From positions 992,001-1,056,000 of the forward strand of contig NZ_JBKKJT010000001.1 in assembly GCF_046614675.1 (NCBI RefSeq): a stretch of 64,000 bases of DNA, read 5' to 3'. Shown here piece after piece: positions 44,360 through 53,284 of this stretch; position 1 is the stretch's first letter; the number at the start of each line of letters is the position of its first letter. This DNA comes from Chryseobacterium cupriresistens. GTDB taxonomy: Bacteria > Bacteroidota > Bacteroidia > Flavobacteriales > Weeksellaceae. The notes under the pieces are model-generated. The model made no database searches and was not told the DNA's origin. It was given only the letters and a program-made list of their open reading frames with translations. A program made the position numbers and the translations under genes.

Positions 44360-47300
44360 ATGGCAGAATATATTCTTGACAACATCAATATCAGTACACT
44401 TTCCGTATATGACCTGCTGAAACATACATCAGACAGTGCATTTATCGGGATCAGGGATTTTCGTGAAATCTATCTTGTTGCTATTGAAAACAATATAGGA
44501 ATATTTACAAAACAATCTTCACTGCAGGATTTTCCGGTGGTTACCATCAGCAAAATAAACAGCACTCTGCTTTGTTCATGCACCTGCAGCAATGAAAAGA
44601 ACCAGCTTTGTTCTCATCAGGCAGAAATAATTCACTGCATTATTGAAGATAAAAACTATCGCCTGTTTTTTGATGAAACACTCCGCAAAAAAACCTTTCT
44701 TCCTAAAGCAAAAGAATATGGGCTGGAAAATGAGCCGGATCTGGATCAGTATTTTGAACTGGAATATACTGAAGGCAAAATTAAAATACAGCCCAGAATC
44801 AAAGAAATGCTTCCTGCAGATGATGTGATGCTGACAAGGGACCTTCTTCCTCAGCTTCCATCTAAACTGGATGAGCTGGCCATACTGGAAACAGGTAAAA
44901 AACAGATATTGGTTATCGGTAAACACCGTTATTACAATCACATGACCTTCTCTCTGATGGAGGCAGAAATAACACAGACAGGAAAGCTCAAAAATCCCGT
45001 AACTCCTGTAGATGCTATGCAGCTTATCTGGAAAGCAGAGAAACCGGCAGACATCAAATTTTATACTGCCATTACTACTTTTCAGAACAACTATAATGAA
45101 GATTACAATCCTGCAGAACTGGAAGCGTTAAAACTTATTGTACGGAATCCTCTGGAGCTGGAAGTCTATTATCATGACCGGGAAATCGCAGAAACCGTTT
45201 CCGCAAAGTCACTTTCCCATATTGAACTAAACACTTTAGATGCAGAGGTTCAACTATCTGTCTTTAAGAAATATCCGTTTTTTGAAATCACCGGAGAACT
45301 GTTGTTTAATGACATTGCTCTTCCCTTTAAAAATATTGTTCTCAGAAATGAGTATTTTGTGTATAACCGAAATATTTTCAGCTTTGTAGACAATCCGGAC
45401 ATGCTCAGAATCATCCGGTTCTTTAAGGCTCATAATGAAATTCTACTGGTTCATTCTTCAAAATATGAAGCTTTCATGCAGGACATTCTGTCTGCTTTAG
45501 AAGAACGTATTCATATTAATTACAGCTACATACAACCTGCAACGAAAGTACAGCTTGAAGACAAGAATTATCAGACTGAAAAAGTCATTTATCTCCGTCA
45601 GCAGGAAAATTATATAGGAATTACTCCCGTCATGAAATATGGTGATGTGGAAGTTCCGGTCTATTCCAGGAAGCAGCTTTTTGATACAGATCAGAACGGA
45701 AATCCATTTAAAATAGAAAGAAATGAATCAGCCGAAGCCCGCTTTACTTCTTTGGTGATGCAGCAGCATCCTGATTTTGAAGACCAGATGGACGGCTATC
45801 AGTATTTTTATCTTCACAGGGATAAGTTCCTGGATAACAACTGGTTTCTTGAAGCTTTTGAAACCTGGAGAAACGAAGGGATCATCATACTTGGCTTTAA
45901 CGAATTAAAAAACAATAAATTAAACCCTCACCGGGCAAAAATCAATATTCAGATTACCAGCGGACTGGATTGGTTTAACGCTAAACTGAAAGTAGGATTT
46001 GGTCCCAAAGAAGCTTCTCTGAAACAGCTTCACCGGGCCATCCGGAATAAGAGTAAATTCGTCCAGCTGGATGATGGCAGCATGGGAATTCTTCCCGAAG
46101 AATGGATGGAAAAGATAGCTGCTTATTTCAGAGCAGGAGAAATTGATGAAGAGCTTTTAAAGATTCCGAAAATCAATTTTTCGGAGGTAACGTCACTATT
46201 TGAAAAAGAAATTCTGAGCAAGGAGATTCAGGAAGAACTTACCTCCTATTCTACAAAGTTTTCAAAAGTAAAAGACATCCCGGAAACGGCTGTTCCCGCT
46301 GAGCTGAATGCTGAGTTGAGAGATTACCAGCATGACGGACTCAACTGGCTTAATTTTCTTGACAGTTTCAACTTCGGAGGATGTCTTGCTGATGATATGG
46401 GGCTTGGAAAAACCATTCAGATCATTGCTTTTATTCTTTCACAGAGGGAAAAAAGAGGCCACACCACCAATCTGATTGTGGTTCCTACTTCCCTGATTTT
46501 CAACTGGCAGGAAGAGATCAGCAGATTTGCACCTTCCATAAAAGTTCTGCTTCATTATGGTGCAGACCGTCCAAAAACAACCGCTCATATGCCTGATTAC
46601 GAAGTAGTTCTTACCACTTACGGAATGCTACTTTCGGACATTCAATTTTTGAAAAAGCTTAATTTCAATTATGTGTTTCTGGATGAATCACAGGTGATTA
46701 AAAATCCTAATTCAGAAAGGTATAAAGCGGCACGTCTGCTTCAATCAAGAAACAGAATCGTACTAACGGGGACGCCCGTTGAAAACAGCACTTTTGATCT
46801 TTACAGTCAGCTTTCTTTTGCCTGTCCCGGATTGTTGGGAAGCAAACAGTATTTTAAAGACATTTATGCTATCCCTATTGATAAATTTGAGTACAGCAAA
46901 CGTGCCATAGAGCTTCAGCAAAAGATAAAGCCATTTATCCTCAGAAGAACTAAGAAACAGGTTGCCAAAGAACTTCCGCAGAAAACTGAAACAGTAATCT
47001 ACTGTGAAATGAATACGGAACAGCGCAAAATTTATGATGCTTATGAAAAGGAACTTCGTGAGTTTATTGCCGCCAACGATGACGATGATCTGAACAAGAA
47101 CAGCATGCATGTTCTTACAGGCCTTACGAGGCTCAGACAGATCTGTAATTCCCCTGTTCTGATGAAAGAGGGATACTCCGGTGAAAATGCCGTTAAAATC
47201 GAAATTCTGATGGAGCAAATCCTTGGGAAGTCAAAAGATCATAAAATCCTTGTTTTCTCACAGTTTGTAGGCATGCTTGATTTGATCAAAGCTGAACTGG

Positions 47301-47701
47301 AACACAACAGCATTCAGTTTGAATATTTAACGGGTCAAACGAAAGACAGAGGGGAAAAAGTAGCTCATTTTCAGAACAATGAAGATATCCGTGTATTTTT
47401 GATAAGCTTAAAGGCCGGAGGTGTCGGTCTCAATCTTACCCAAGCAGATTATATCTATCTTGTTGACCCATGGTGGAATCCTGCAGCTGAAAACCAGGCT
47501 ATTGACCGCAGTTACCGTATAGGACAGACTAAAAATGTAATTGCTGTACGGATGATATGCTCCAATACTGTAGAAGAAAAGATTCTTACGCTTCAGAAAA
47601 AGAAAAAAGAACTGGCTCAGAATCTATTGACCACTGACGGAAAGAAGCTTCAGGGATTGTCTAAGCAGGATTTGATGGATTTACTGGGATCTGAATCATA
47701 A
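44360..47701 (+). CDS. SNF2-family DEAD/DEAH helicase with SWIM zinc finger
   Basis: A 1113-residue helicase starting at the ATG at 44360; 11 upstream codons are open but lack support. An N-terminal SWIM-type finger is seen (Cys72, Cys74 or Cys76, then Cys84 and His86). The middle 350 residues are of unknown fold. The C-terminal third is a complete SNF2 motor: DDMGLGKT (Walker A), a DESQ box, LTGTPVEN, and motif VI with DRSYRIGQ. Bacterial members with SWIM are thought to act in transcription or DNA repair. It stands alone. Confidence 0.95.
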   Translation: MAEYILDNINISTLSVYDLLKHTSDSAFIGIRDFREIYLVAIENNIGIFTKQSSLQDFPVVTISKINSTLLCSCTCSNEKNQLCSHQAEIIHCIIEDKNYRLFFDETLRKKTFLPKAKEYGLENEPDLDQYFELEYTEGKIKIQPRIKEMLPADDVMLTRDLLPQLPSKLDELAILETGKKQILVIGKHRYYNHMTFSLMEAEITQTGKLKNPVTPVDAMQLIWKAEKPADIKFYTAITTFQNNYNEDYNPAELEALKLIVRNPLELEVYYHDREIAETVSAKSLSHIELNTLDAEVQLSVFKKYPFFEITGELLFNDIALPFKNIVLRNEYFVYNRNIFSFVDNPDMLRIIRFFKAHNEILLVHSSKYEAFMQDILSALEERIHINYSYIQPATKVQLEDKNYQTEKVIYLRQQENYIGITPVMKYGDVEVPVYSRKQLFDTDQNGNPFKIERNESAEARFTSLVMQQHPDFEDQMDGYQYFYLHRDKFLDNNWFLEAFETWRNEGIIILGFNELKNNKLNPHRAKINIQITSGLDWFNAKLKVGFGPKEASLKQLHRAIRNKSKFVQLDDGSMGILPEEWMEKIAAYFRAGEIDEELLKIPKINFSEVTSLFEKEILSKEIQEELTSYSTKFSKVKDIPETAVPAELNAELRDYQHDGLNWLNFLDSFNFGGCLADDMGLGKTIQIIAFILSQREKRGHTTNLIVVPTSLIFNWQEEISRFAPSIKVLLHYGADRPKTTAHMPDYEVVLTTYGMLLSDIQFLKKLNFNYVFLDESQVIKNPNSERYKAARLLQSRNRIVLTGTPVENSTFDLYSQLSFACPGLLGSKQYFKDIYAIPIDKFEYSKRAIELQQKIKPFILRRTKKQVAKELPQKTETVIYCEMNTEQRKIYDAYEKELREFIAANDDDDLNKNSMHVLTGLTRLRQICNSPVLMKEGYSGENAVKIEILMEQILGKSKDHKILVFSQFVGMLDLIKAELEHNSIQFEYLTGQTKDRGEKVAHFQNNEDIRVFLISLKAGGVGLNLTQADYIYLVDPWWNPAAENQAIDRSYRIGQTKNVIAVRMICSNTVEEKILTLQKKKKELAQNLLTTDGKKLQGLSKQDLMDLLGSES

Positions 47702-47732
47702 TATAAAAGCTTAAAAACAGCAAATAAAAAAC

Positions 47733-47753
47733 CGACAGGTAAAAGACCTGTCG
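47733..47753 (-). terminator. Terminator between the SNF2 and T9SS-protein genes
   Basis: CGACAGGT / ACCTGTCG with a five-base loop. The T tract is on the minus strand (GGTTTTTTA), so it best serves the T9SS-substrate gene, although it sits between convergent genes. Confidence 0.8.
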
Positions 47754-47799
47754 ATTAAAAAACAAAAATTGATATGGATATGATTTAGATATGATGTGT

Positions 47800-49110
47800 C
47801 TATTTTTTAATAATTTTTTCTGTAACTGTTTTCTGATTTTTGGTCTGAATTTTAATCAGATAGATTCCCGGAATAAAATTGTCCATTGAAACTGTCATCG
47901 AATTCCCTTCCAGCATCTTTTGTCCGGACATGTTATAAATTTCATATTTCTCCAATCCTTCTTTCATCTTGATTGTTACAGAATTTGCGGTAGGATTTGG
48001 ATATATTGTAACAAGAGTTGATGTCTCTTTAGAAACTTCAAGGGTTGAAAGACTCTCAGGCTGAATATTTATAGTATAATCTTCTGCCTGTCCGATAAAC
48101 CAATCTGAAGGACAGGGAAGATTCTTCAAAGCGCCCATCCAGGAATTGGATTCATAGGCTTTTACCAGTCTGAAACGGGTTTCTCCCAACTGTGCTCCTG
48201 CCGGAATAGTGATATTGCCTGTTGTAATCCCGGATTGCTGGCCAGGAACCGGATTAGAGTTATCCAGATAGCCCAGATTAAATTGTTCATCAGCATCAAA
48301 CTGATTATTATGGTTAAAATCAATATAAGCATAGGCTGATACCGTATTTTGACCATGGGTACCACCTGTAACACTTATCGGATAGCTATTTCCACGGTTC
48401 ACATTAAAAACTGTTGCTGTGAAGTTTTCAAGCACATCGGAATTTCCATCCAATGCACTGTTTCTAACAACTCCGGCAAATTCTACCGTACTGATCTCAC
48501 TCACGGTCAAGCTTGTAATATTTTCAGTACCACAGTAAGGAGCCGGGAAACTTGCCGTATTTCCTATGATATTAACCGTATAATCTTCCGTCTGCCCTGC
48601 TCTTAAGCTACTGTCACAAGCTGAACTGATAGAGTTCGGAGCAGCAGGATTTGAATAAGCCTGAACATTGGTATTTTTAAGAACCCTCATTCTTGTATTT
48701 CCGATGGCAGCATTCACAGGAATTGTTATGGTAGTATTGATTGTAAAAGCATTGGCCGGATTAGCTGCTTCAAGTCTTCCGATATAAAAGCTTTCTCCTG
48801 CATCATCAAAATTTCCGTTCTGATTAAAGTCTATAAAAACAACTACATCACTTGGAAATGTACTGGATGGCCCTTTCACAGATATCGGATAGGAATTTCC
48901 CAGCTGCAGGTCTGTAGATATTGCTGTAAAGTTCTCATAAATTTGTGCATTGGAGGATTGAATGGATGAAGAATTATTAATCGTTCCGAAAGTTACATTA
49001 CTGATCATGTTGCTGTCAGCTCCGTACTGAAAGGTTGGCATACAATATTGCAGCTGCGCATTCGTCAGGGATGCAAGTACAATACCAGAAAGAGTAGTTA
49101 TTTTTTTCAT
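47800..49110 (-). CDS. Secreted GEVED-repeat protein with T9SS sorting domain
   Basis: A 436-residue secreted protein with a signal peptide (about 1-18), two GEVED-type domains (about 60-185 and 215-345) and a C-terminal type A sorting domain (about 362-436) with IYPNPTANSVTI, YNMSGQKML and the closing basic tail. Each GEVED repeat has a DFNQNGNFD or DFNHNNQFD turn and ends in GQTEDYTVNI or GQAEDYTINI. The sorting tail shows export through the type IX system, then surface attachment or release. Function is not known; adhesion is possible. Confidence 0.93.
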   Translation of the reverse strand: MKKITTLSGIVLASLTNAQLQYCMPTFQYGADSNMISNVTFGTINNSSSIQSSNAQIYENFTAISTDLQLGNSYPISVKGPSSTFPSDVVVFIDFNQNGNFDDAGESFYIGRLEAANPANAFTINTTITIPVNAAIGNTRMRVLKNTNVQAYSNPAAPNSISSACDSSLRAGQTEDYTVNIIGNTASFPAPYCGTENITSLTVSEISTVEFAGVVRNSALDGNSDVLENFTATVFNVNRGNSYPISVTGGTHGQNTVSAYAYIDFNHNNQFDADEQFNLGYLDNSNPVPGQQSGITTGNITIPAGAQLGETRFRLVKAYESNSWMGALKNLPCPSDWFIGQAEDYTINIQPESLSTLEVSKETSTLVTIYPNPTANSVTIKMKEGLEKYEIYNMSGQKMLEGNSMTVSMDNFIPGIYLIKIQTKNQKTVTEKIIKK

Positions 49111-49272
49111 TTTCTTTGTTCAATTTCTTGGGACAAATTTATATTTATTTAGAATGAATAAAAATAACAATGCGATGATATTTGTCAGCTTAATAAAAAT
49201 AGAGTCTTTAAATTTCGTCTGCACTCATTAAATATTCTGTTTTACCAATAGATAATCAATATGTTGCCAACG

Positions 49273-49314
49273 AAAAAGATCTTTCTCAAATTTAACTTTA
49301 AGAAAGATCTTTTT
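49273..49314. terminator. Bidirectional terminator downstream of the thiolase gene
   Basis: A 14-base perfect stem, AAAAAGATCTTTCT / AGAAAGATCTTTTT, with a 14-base loop and T tracts both ways. It lies 38 bases past the thiolase stop, upstream of the T9SS-protein gene. Confidence 0.8.
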
Positions 49315-49351
49315 TAATATAATAATTGAAATCTAAGGTAATTTATCCCTT

Positions 49352-50527
49352 TTAGTCTATATTTTCGATAAGAACTGCGGAAGCGCCTCCTCCTCCATTA
49401 CAGATGGCAGCAATTCCATACTTTCCTTTTTCCTGGCGTAAAACATTCACTAAAGTGGTCATAATCCTTGCTCCTGAAGCACCAATCGGATGTCCCAATG
49501 CAACTGCTCCTCCGTATACATTTACCTTGCTGATATCATAATCCAAAATTTTTTGATTGGATAGAATTACTGAAGAATACGCTTCATTAATTTCAAAAAA
49601 GTCGATATCTGACAGATTGAGACCTGTTTGTTTCAACAATTTCTGAATAGCGATGGAAGGTGAAGTGGTAAACCATTCTGGTGCCTGAGCGGCATCTGCA
49701 TAGGCTATTATTTTTGCCAGTGGTTTTAAATTATGTTGCTCTATTGCTTCAGAAGACGCTAGTAAAAGGGCTGCAGCACCATCATTCAGATTGCTGGAAT
49801 TGGCTGCTGTAAGTGTTCCGTCGGCTTCAAATGCAGGTTTCAAAAGGGAAATTTTCTCTGGGATCAGTTTATCAATATCTTCGTCTTTATCAACAATTGC
49901 AATTCCTTTTTTACCTTCAATGGATATTGGGATCAATTCGTTGCCAAACTTGCCGTTCTTTGCCGCTTCCTGAGCTCTCTGGTATGAGAGAAGGGCATAA
50001 TCATCAAGCTCCTGTCTGGTAAGTCCATATTTCTTCACACCCAATTCAGCTGCACTTCCCATATGGAAATCATTGTAGACATCCCAGAGTCCATCTTTAA
50101 TCAATCCGTCCGTAAGATTGGTATCTCCCAGCTTTATTCCCTGGCGGATTTTGACATAATGCGGAACGTTGCTCATGCTTTCCATTCCTCCCGTCATAAC
50201 AATATGATCCATCCCAAGCTGAATCTGCTGTGCACCCATCATTGCCGATTTCATTCCGGAAGCACAAACTTTGTTGATTGTGGTAGCGTCTTTGTCGACA
50301 GGAATTCCGGCAAAGATAGCCGCCTGCCTTGCTGGCGATTGTCCCAATCCTGCACTCAGCACATTTCCCATATATACACTGTCTATATGTTCCGGAGCAA
50401 GTCCGATACTTTCATAAGCATTCTGAATGGCCAAAGCGCCCAGCTGAGGTGCTGTAAATCCTGACAGACTTCCCATAAAACCACCAAGCGGGGTTCGTTT
50501 TGCTGCTACTATAAATACTTCTTTCAT
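49352..50527 (-). CDS. Acetyl-CoA C-acyltransferase (thiolase)
   Basis: A 391-residue thiolase, full length. Cys88 (NKVCASGMKS) is the acyl-accepting cysteine. The second-site motifs are NEAYSS (usual NEAFA), GGAVALGHPIGASGAR with the catalytic His, and the CNGGGGA closing segment with the last Cys. It cleaves or condenses acyl-CoA with acetyl-CoA in fatty-acid or short-chain metabolism. It stands alone on the minus strand with two TetR-type operators around its promoter, so it is probably induced by an acyl-CoA or fatty acid (inference). Confidence 0.95.
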   Translation of the reverse strand: MKEVFIVAAKRTPLGGFMGSLSGFTAPQLGALAIQNAYESIGLAPEHIDSVYMGNVLSAGLGQSPARQAAIFAGIPVDKDATTINKVCASGMKSAMMGAQQIQLGMDHIVMTGGMESMSNVPHYVKIRQGIKLGDTNLTDGLIKDGLWDVYNDFHMGSAAELGVKKYGLTRQELDDYALLSYQRAQEAAKNGKFGNELIPISIEGKKGIAIVDKDEDIDKLIPEKISLLKPAFEADGTLTAANSSNLNDGAAALLLASSEAIEQHNLKPLAKIIAYADAAQAPEWFTTSPSIAIQKLLKQTGLNLSDIDFFEINEAYSSVILSNQKILDYDISKVNVYGGAVALGHPIGASGARIMTTLVNVLRQEKGKYGIAAICNGGGGASAVLIENID

Positions 50528-50542
50528 AGATTTTATTTTTAA

Positions 50543-50560
50543 ATATACCGATCAGTATAT
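50543..50560. promoter_or_regulatory. TetR-type operator 1 in the thiolase leader
   Basis: ATATACCGATCAGTATAT, a palindrome matching its reverse complement at 16 of 18 positions, 16 bases before the thiolase ATG. This is the ATACCGNNNGGTAT-like pattern of TetR-family repressors. Confidence 0.7.
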
Positions 50561-50602
50561 TTTTGATTAAAAAAATCCTCTTATATTGACAAAGGAATAT
50601 AA

Positions 50603-50610
50603 CAAAGATA
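50603..50610 (-). promoter_or_regulatory. Possible -7 box for the thiolase gene
   Basis: The minus strand reads TATCTTTG, matching TAnnTTTG. It lies between the two operators, which fits repression by a TetR protein. No -33 TTG at usual spacing. Confidence 0.4.
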
Positions 50611-50616
50611 ATTAAA

Positions 50617-50634
50617 ATATACCAATCGGTATAT
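50617..50634. promoter_or_regulatory. TetR-type operator 2 upstream of the thiolase promoter
   Basis: ATATACCAATCGGTATAT, matching its reverse complement at 16 of 18 positions and operator 1 closely. The centres of the two sites are 74 bases apart, near seven helical turns, so both lie on the same face of DNA. Confidence 0.7.
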
Positions 50635-50676
50635 TCATAGACAAAAAAAATCTTACTTTTTGTAAGACTTTATTAT

Positions 50677-51177
50677 TTATGCTCTGCTTAGTTGGTCTAA
50701 TCTTTTCAACAGCGTAGGCATTCTGTAATCGCCATGCATCTGTTGTACTTTTAATTGAACTTCATCTACATTTATTCCTTTCGCTGTTACAAAAAGTGGG
50801 GTTTTACTTTCTCCACGAACTGCATTTCTTCGTTGGGAATCAGGAGTTCTAAATTCATTCTTTGCAATCCCAACAATAGGATATTTTTCTTTCAGTTCTT
50901 CATAAAGATGGCCGCCTAAGCCAATTTTCCCATTATTATCCAAAGTGACATATCCATCAACAATGATAATGTCTTCTGGTCTTAATGTTATTTTTTTTAG
51001 CAGACTCAAAATACAGGGCAATTCTCTTTTGTAAAAAGCCCCGCTTTCATATTCTGAACTTACGGGAATCTGTTCTATAAAGACTTCCACTTCTTTTTCA
51101 GAGGTCCAGTCTTCAAATGCAATACACACGGTATTGGCATAATCCTCATAATAATAGGTATCAAATGCGTAAATCAT
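50677..51177 (-). CDS. nfi: Endonuclease V
   Basis: A 166-residue protein of the endonuclease V fold, shorter than the E. coli enzyme (about 220). The active-site acids are visible: Asp6 in YAFD, the ESGAFYKRELP segment with Glu, and DGYVTLD with Asp. The GIAKNEF segment follows the typical strand. The enzyme nicks DNA or RNA near deoxyinosine. It is the last gene of a three-gene minus-strand unit, two bases after the VOC gene. The usual HPR motif after DG is not obvious, so substrate range may differ. Confidence 0.85.
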   Translation of the reverse strand: MIYAFDTYYYEDYANTVCIAFEDWTSEKEVEVFIEQIPVSSEYESGAFYKRELPCILSLLKKITLRPEDIIIVDGYVTLDNNGKIGLGGHLYEELKEKYPIVGIAKNEFRTPDSQRRNAVRGESKTPLFVTAKGINVDEVQLKVQQMHGDYRMPTLLKRLDQLSRA

Positions 51178-51179
51178 AT

Positions 51180-51548
51180 TTATTTCTTAAAAAACTCACC
51201 GAAGTGCCACAATATTCCTGAAGGATCATGTACAAAGCACTCTTTCCCCCAATCCATTGTTCTTACAGGAGTAAGCCTCACATTTTCATATTTTTCTGTA
51301 AGCTCCAGAGACAAGAGTTCTTTCCAGAATTCATCTGTATTGGCAACTTCCATAAAGATCATGGTATTATCCACCCAGTCTTTTGCATAATAATCCTGGA
51401 GATAAAAACCGATTTCTTCTCTTGTAAATAAAGACAATTTAGATTCCAGAACTACTTCTTGAAATCCCATATCTCTGTAAAAATTTCTGCTGATCTCAAA
51501 GTTTTGCGCTCCGATAAAAGGTCTGATGGATTTCAGTTTTGGTGTCAT
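51180..51548 (-). CDS. VOC-family (glyoxalase/bleomycin-resistance) protein
   Basis: A 122-residue protein with two beta-alpha-beta-beta-beta repeats of the vicinal-oxygen-chelate fold (IRPFIGAQNFEISRNFYRDMGF at the start, FVHDPSGILWHFGEF at the end). Such proteins bind and sequester or open small molecules. The start overlaps the acetyltransferase stop by four bases, and endonuclease V follows two bases later. Confidence 0.85.
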   Translation of the reverse strand: MTPKLKSIRPFIGAQNFEISRNFYRDMGFQEVVLESKLSLFTREEIGFYLQDYYAKDWVDNTMIFMEVANTDEFWKELLSLELTEKYENVRLTPVRTMDWGKECFVHDPSGILWHFGEFFKK

Positions 51549-51994
51549 AATTTTTTATTTTTCCAGTTTTCAGAACTCATTTGAAACTTGATTTCTCCTT
51601 TTCCATGGGGTACAGCTTCCTTCCATCCAGATTTTCTGTAAAAGATTTCAGCCCTTGTTCCAGGTGAAGTACCCAGCCATACGGAATCTTTATTTTGTTC
51701 AAAATACCAGTCCAGCATAATATCATGGAGTTTCCTGCCTATTCCAAGGTTTTCAAAATCCGGATGCACAAAGAGCGCCCAGATATTGTTTTCTTTCAGA
51801 TCTGCAATGGAAAAACCAACGATCTGATCTTCCATCTCACAAACCCAACCTTTTCCTCTTTGGAATAGAAATTCCTCACAATCTTTATCGGTAACCAATC
51901 CAGGATCTGACAGCGTGTTTTCTTTCACGGAGTTTCTCACAATCTGTATTTGTGGGATATCTTCTGGCTTTGCTTCCCGGATTATTGTTTTCAT
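51545..51994 (-). CDS. GNAT-family N-acetyltransferase
   Basis: A 149-residue GNAT enzyme. The acetyl-CoA loop is seen in LFVHPDFENLGIGRKLHDIML, and the final strand is FYRKSGWKE. It is the first gene of a coupled unit with the VOC and endonuclease V genes. Substrate unknown. The inverted repeat at 52021-52068 lies in its upstream region. Confidence 0.88.
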   Translation of the reverse strand: MKTIIREAKPEDIPQIQIVRNSVKENTLSDPGLVTDKDCEEFLFQRGKGWVCEMEDQIVGFSIADLKENNIWALFVHPDFENLGIGRKLHDIMLDWYFEQNKDSVWLGTSPGTRAEIFYRKSGWKEAVPHGKGEIKFQMSSENWKNKKL

Positions 51995-52020
51995 GGTAAT
52001 GTTTTTGCTGGCAGTTTACA

Positions 52021-52068
52021 GGAATGATATTTTTTTAACCTTATCAAGGTTTAAAAAAATATCATTCC
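52021..52068. repeat. 48-base near-perfect inverted repeat
   Basis: Arms of 22 and 23 bases pair fully except for one bulged A, with a three-base loop. It begins GGAATGATAT and ends ATATCATTCC. No T tract follows the stem, so it is not a standard terminator. It lies 15 bases past the M28 peptidase stop codon, between two minus-strand genes. Confidence 0.9.
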
Positions 52069-52083
52069 AATTAAAATTAATAA

Positions 52084-53124
52084 TTATTTTCTGTCAACCA
52101 CAATTCTTTCTTCTCTGTTGGCAATATCCCATGCAGTGGTAAAAATAAGCTGGGTTCTTTTCTCCAGCAACTGATAATCAATTTTTTCAGGATCATCACC
52201 TGGTTTGTGATAATCTTCATGAATACCGTCAAAGAAAAATGCTACAGGAATATTATGTTTAGCAAAATTATAGTGGTCTGAACGGTAATACAATTGTTCA
52301 GGGTCATTCAAGTCATCGTATTTGTAATTCAATTCCAGATTGTTGGTCCTTTTGTTAGCTGCTTCGTTAATGACTTTAAGCTGAGAGCTTAGCATATCAG
52401 AACCAATCACATAGACATATTGTTTTCCTCTGTTGGCAGGATCATCACGTCCGATCATATCAATATTAAGATCAACCACGGTATTGGCTAACGGGAAAAC
52501 AGGATTTTCGGAATAATATTCTGAACCGAAAAGTCCATGTTCCTCTCCTGTAACATGGAGAAACAGGATTGATCTTTTAGGCCCTTTTCCTGCTTTTTTA
52601 GCCTGTTGGAATGCTTTTGCAATTTCCATTACAGCTACAGTTCCACTTCCGTCATCGTCTGCTCCATTGTACACAACTCCATTTTTGGTTCCTACGTGAT
52701 CATAATGAGCAGAAACCACCACAATCTCGTCCGGTTTTTCACTTCCTTCAATAAAAGCTAAAATATTTTCAGAATCCGGAAGGTTACCTCCTCCTCTTTT
52801 CTTCATGAATTCAGACGGTACTTTCTGATAGTAAGAGCCTAGTGCTTTAGGAGCTGAAATACCCAGATTCTTATAGTAATTAATCATATACTCACCCGCT
52901 TTTTTCTGTCCTTTGCTTCCGGTATCACGCCCTTCCATATCGTCTGCTGCAATGACGTAAAGGTTTTTCTTTAAATCCTCTGCATTAATCTCTTTATAGG
53001 CATTGTTAAACGCTTTGTTATGTTTTGTGGATACAGGATGTGAAGTATTCCCGTCAGATATTTTTGCCGTTCCACAACTGGTTACTACAGCCATTGCCAA
53101 TAACGGAATAAGTATTTTTCTCAT
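52084..53124 (-). CDS. M28-family zinc aminopeptidase lipoprotein
   Basis: A 346-residue peptidase, starting at the ATG at 53124. The N-terminus is a lipoprotein signal ending in VVTSCG. Zinc ligands are visible in SAHYDH, GADDDGSG, GEEHG, NIDMIG and the final EDYHKPGD. This is the complete M28 set for a di-zinc exo-peptidase in the envelope, cutting amino acids off peptides. It is monocistronic on the minus strand, divergent from the aminotransferase. Confidence 0.92.
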   Translation of the reverse strand: MRKILIPLLAMAVVTSCGTAKISDGNTSHPVSTKHNKAFNNAYKEINAEDLKKNLYVIAADDMEGRDTGSKGQKKAGEYMINYYKNLGISAPKALGSYYQKVPSEFMKKRGGGNLPDSENILAFIEGSEKPDEIVVVSAHYDHVGTKNGVVYNGADDDGSGTVAVMEIAKAFQQAKKAGKGPKRSILFLHVTGEEHGLFGSEYYSENPVFPLANTVVDLNIDMIGRDDPANRGKQYVYVIGSDMLSSQLKVINEAANKRTNNLELNYKYDDLNDPEQLYYRSDHYNFAKHNIPVAFFFDGIHEDYHKPGDDPEKIDYQLLEKRTQLIFTTAWDIANREERIVVDRK

Positions 53125-53284
53125 AAAAGATAAATTTCTTAAAAATAACAATTTTTATTGAATCCCAGTATTAATAATCAATAGGACAAAATAATATGCA
53201 GTTCATTACAAATCTACCAACACATAAGCTTAAGTGTAATTTTGATATTAAAATTTTATTATATTTGATAAAAATACAAAATAA

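Noticed and set aside
46763..47218. Minus-strand frame of 151 codons inside the SNF2 gene
   Set aside because: It overlaps conserved helicase motifs on the other strand and has no recognisable content.
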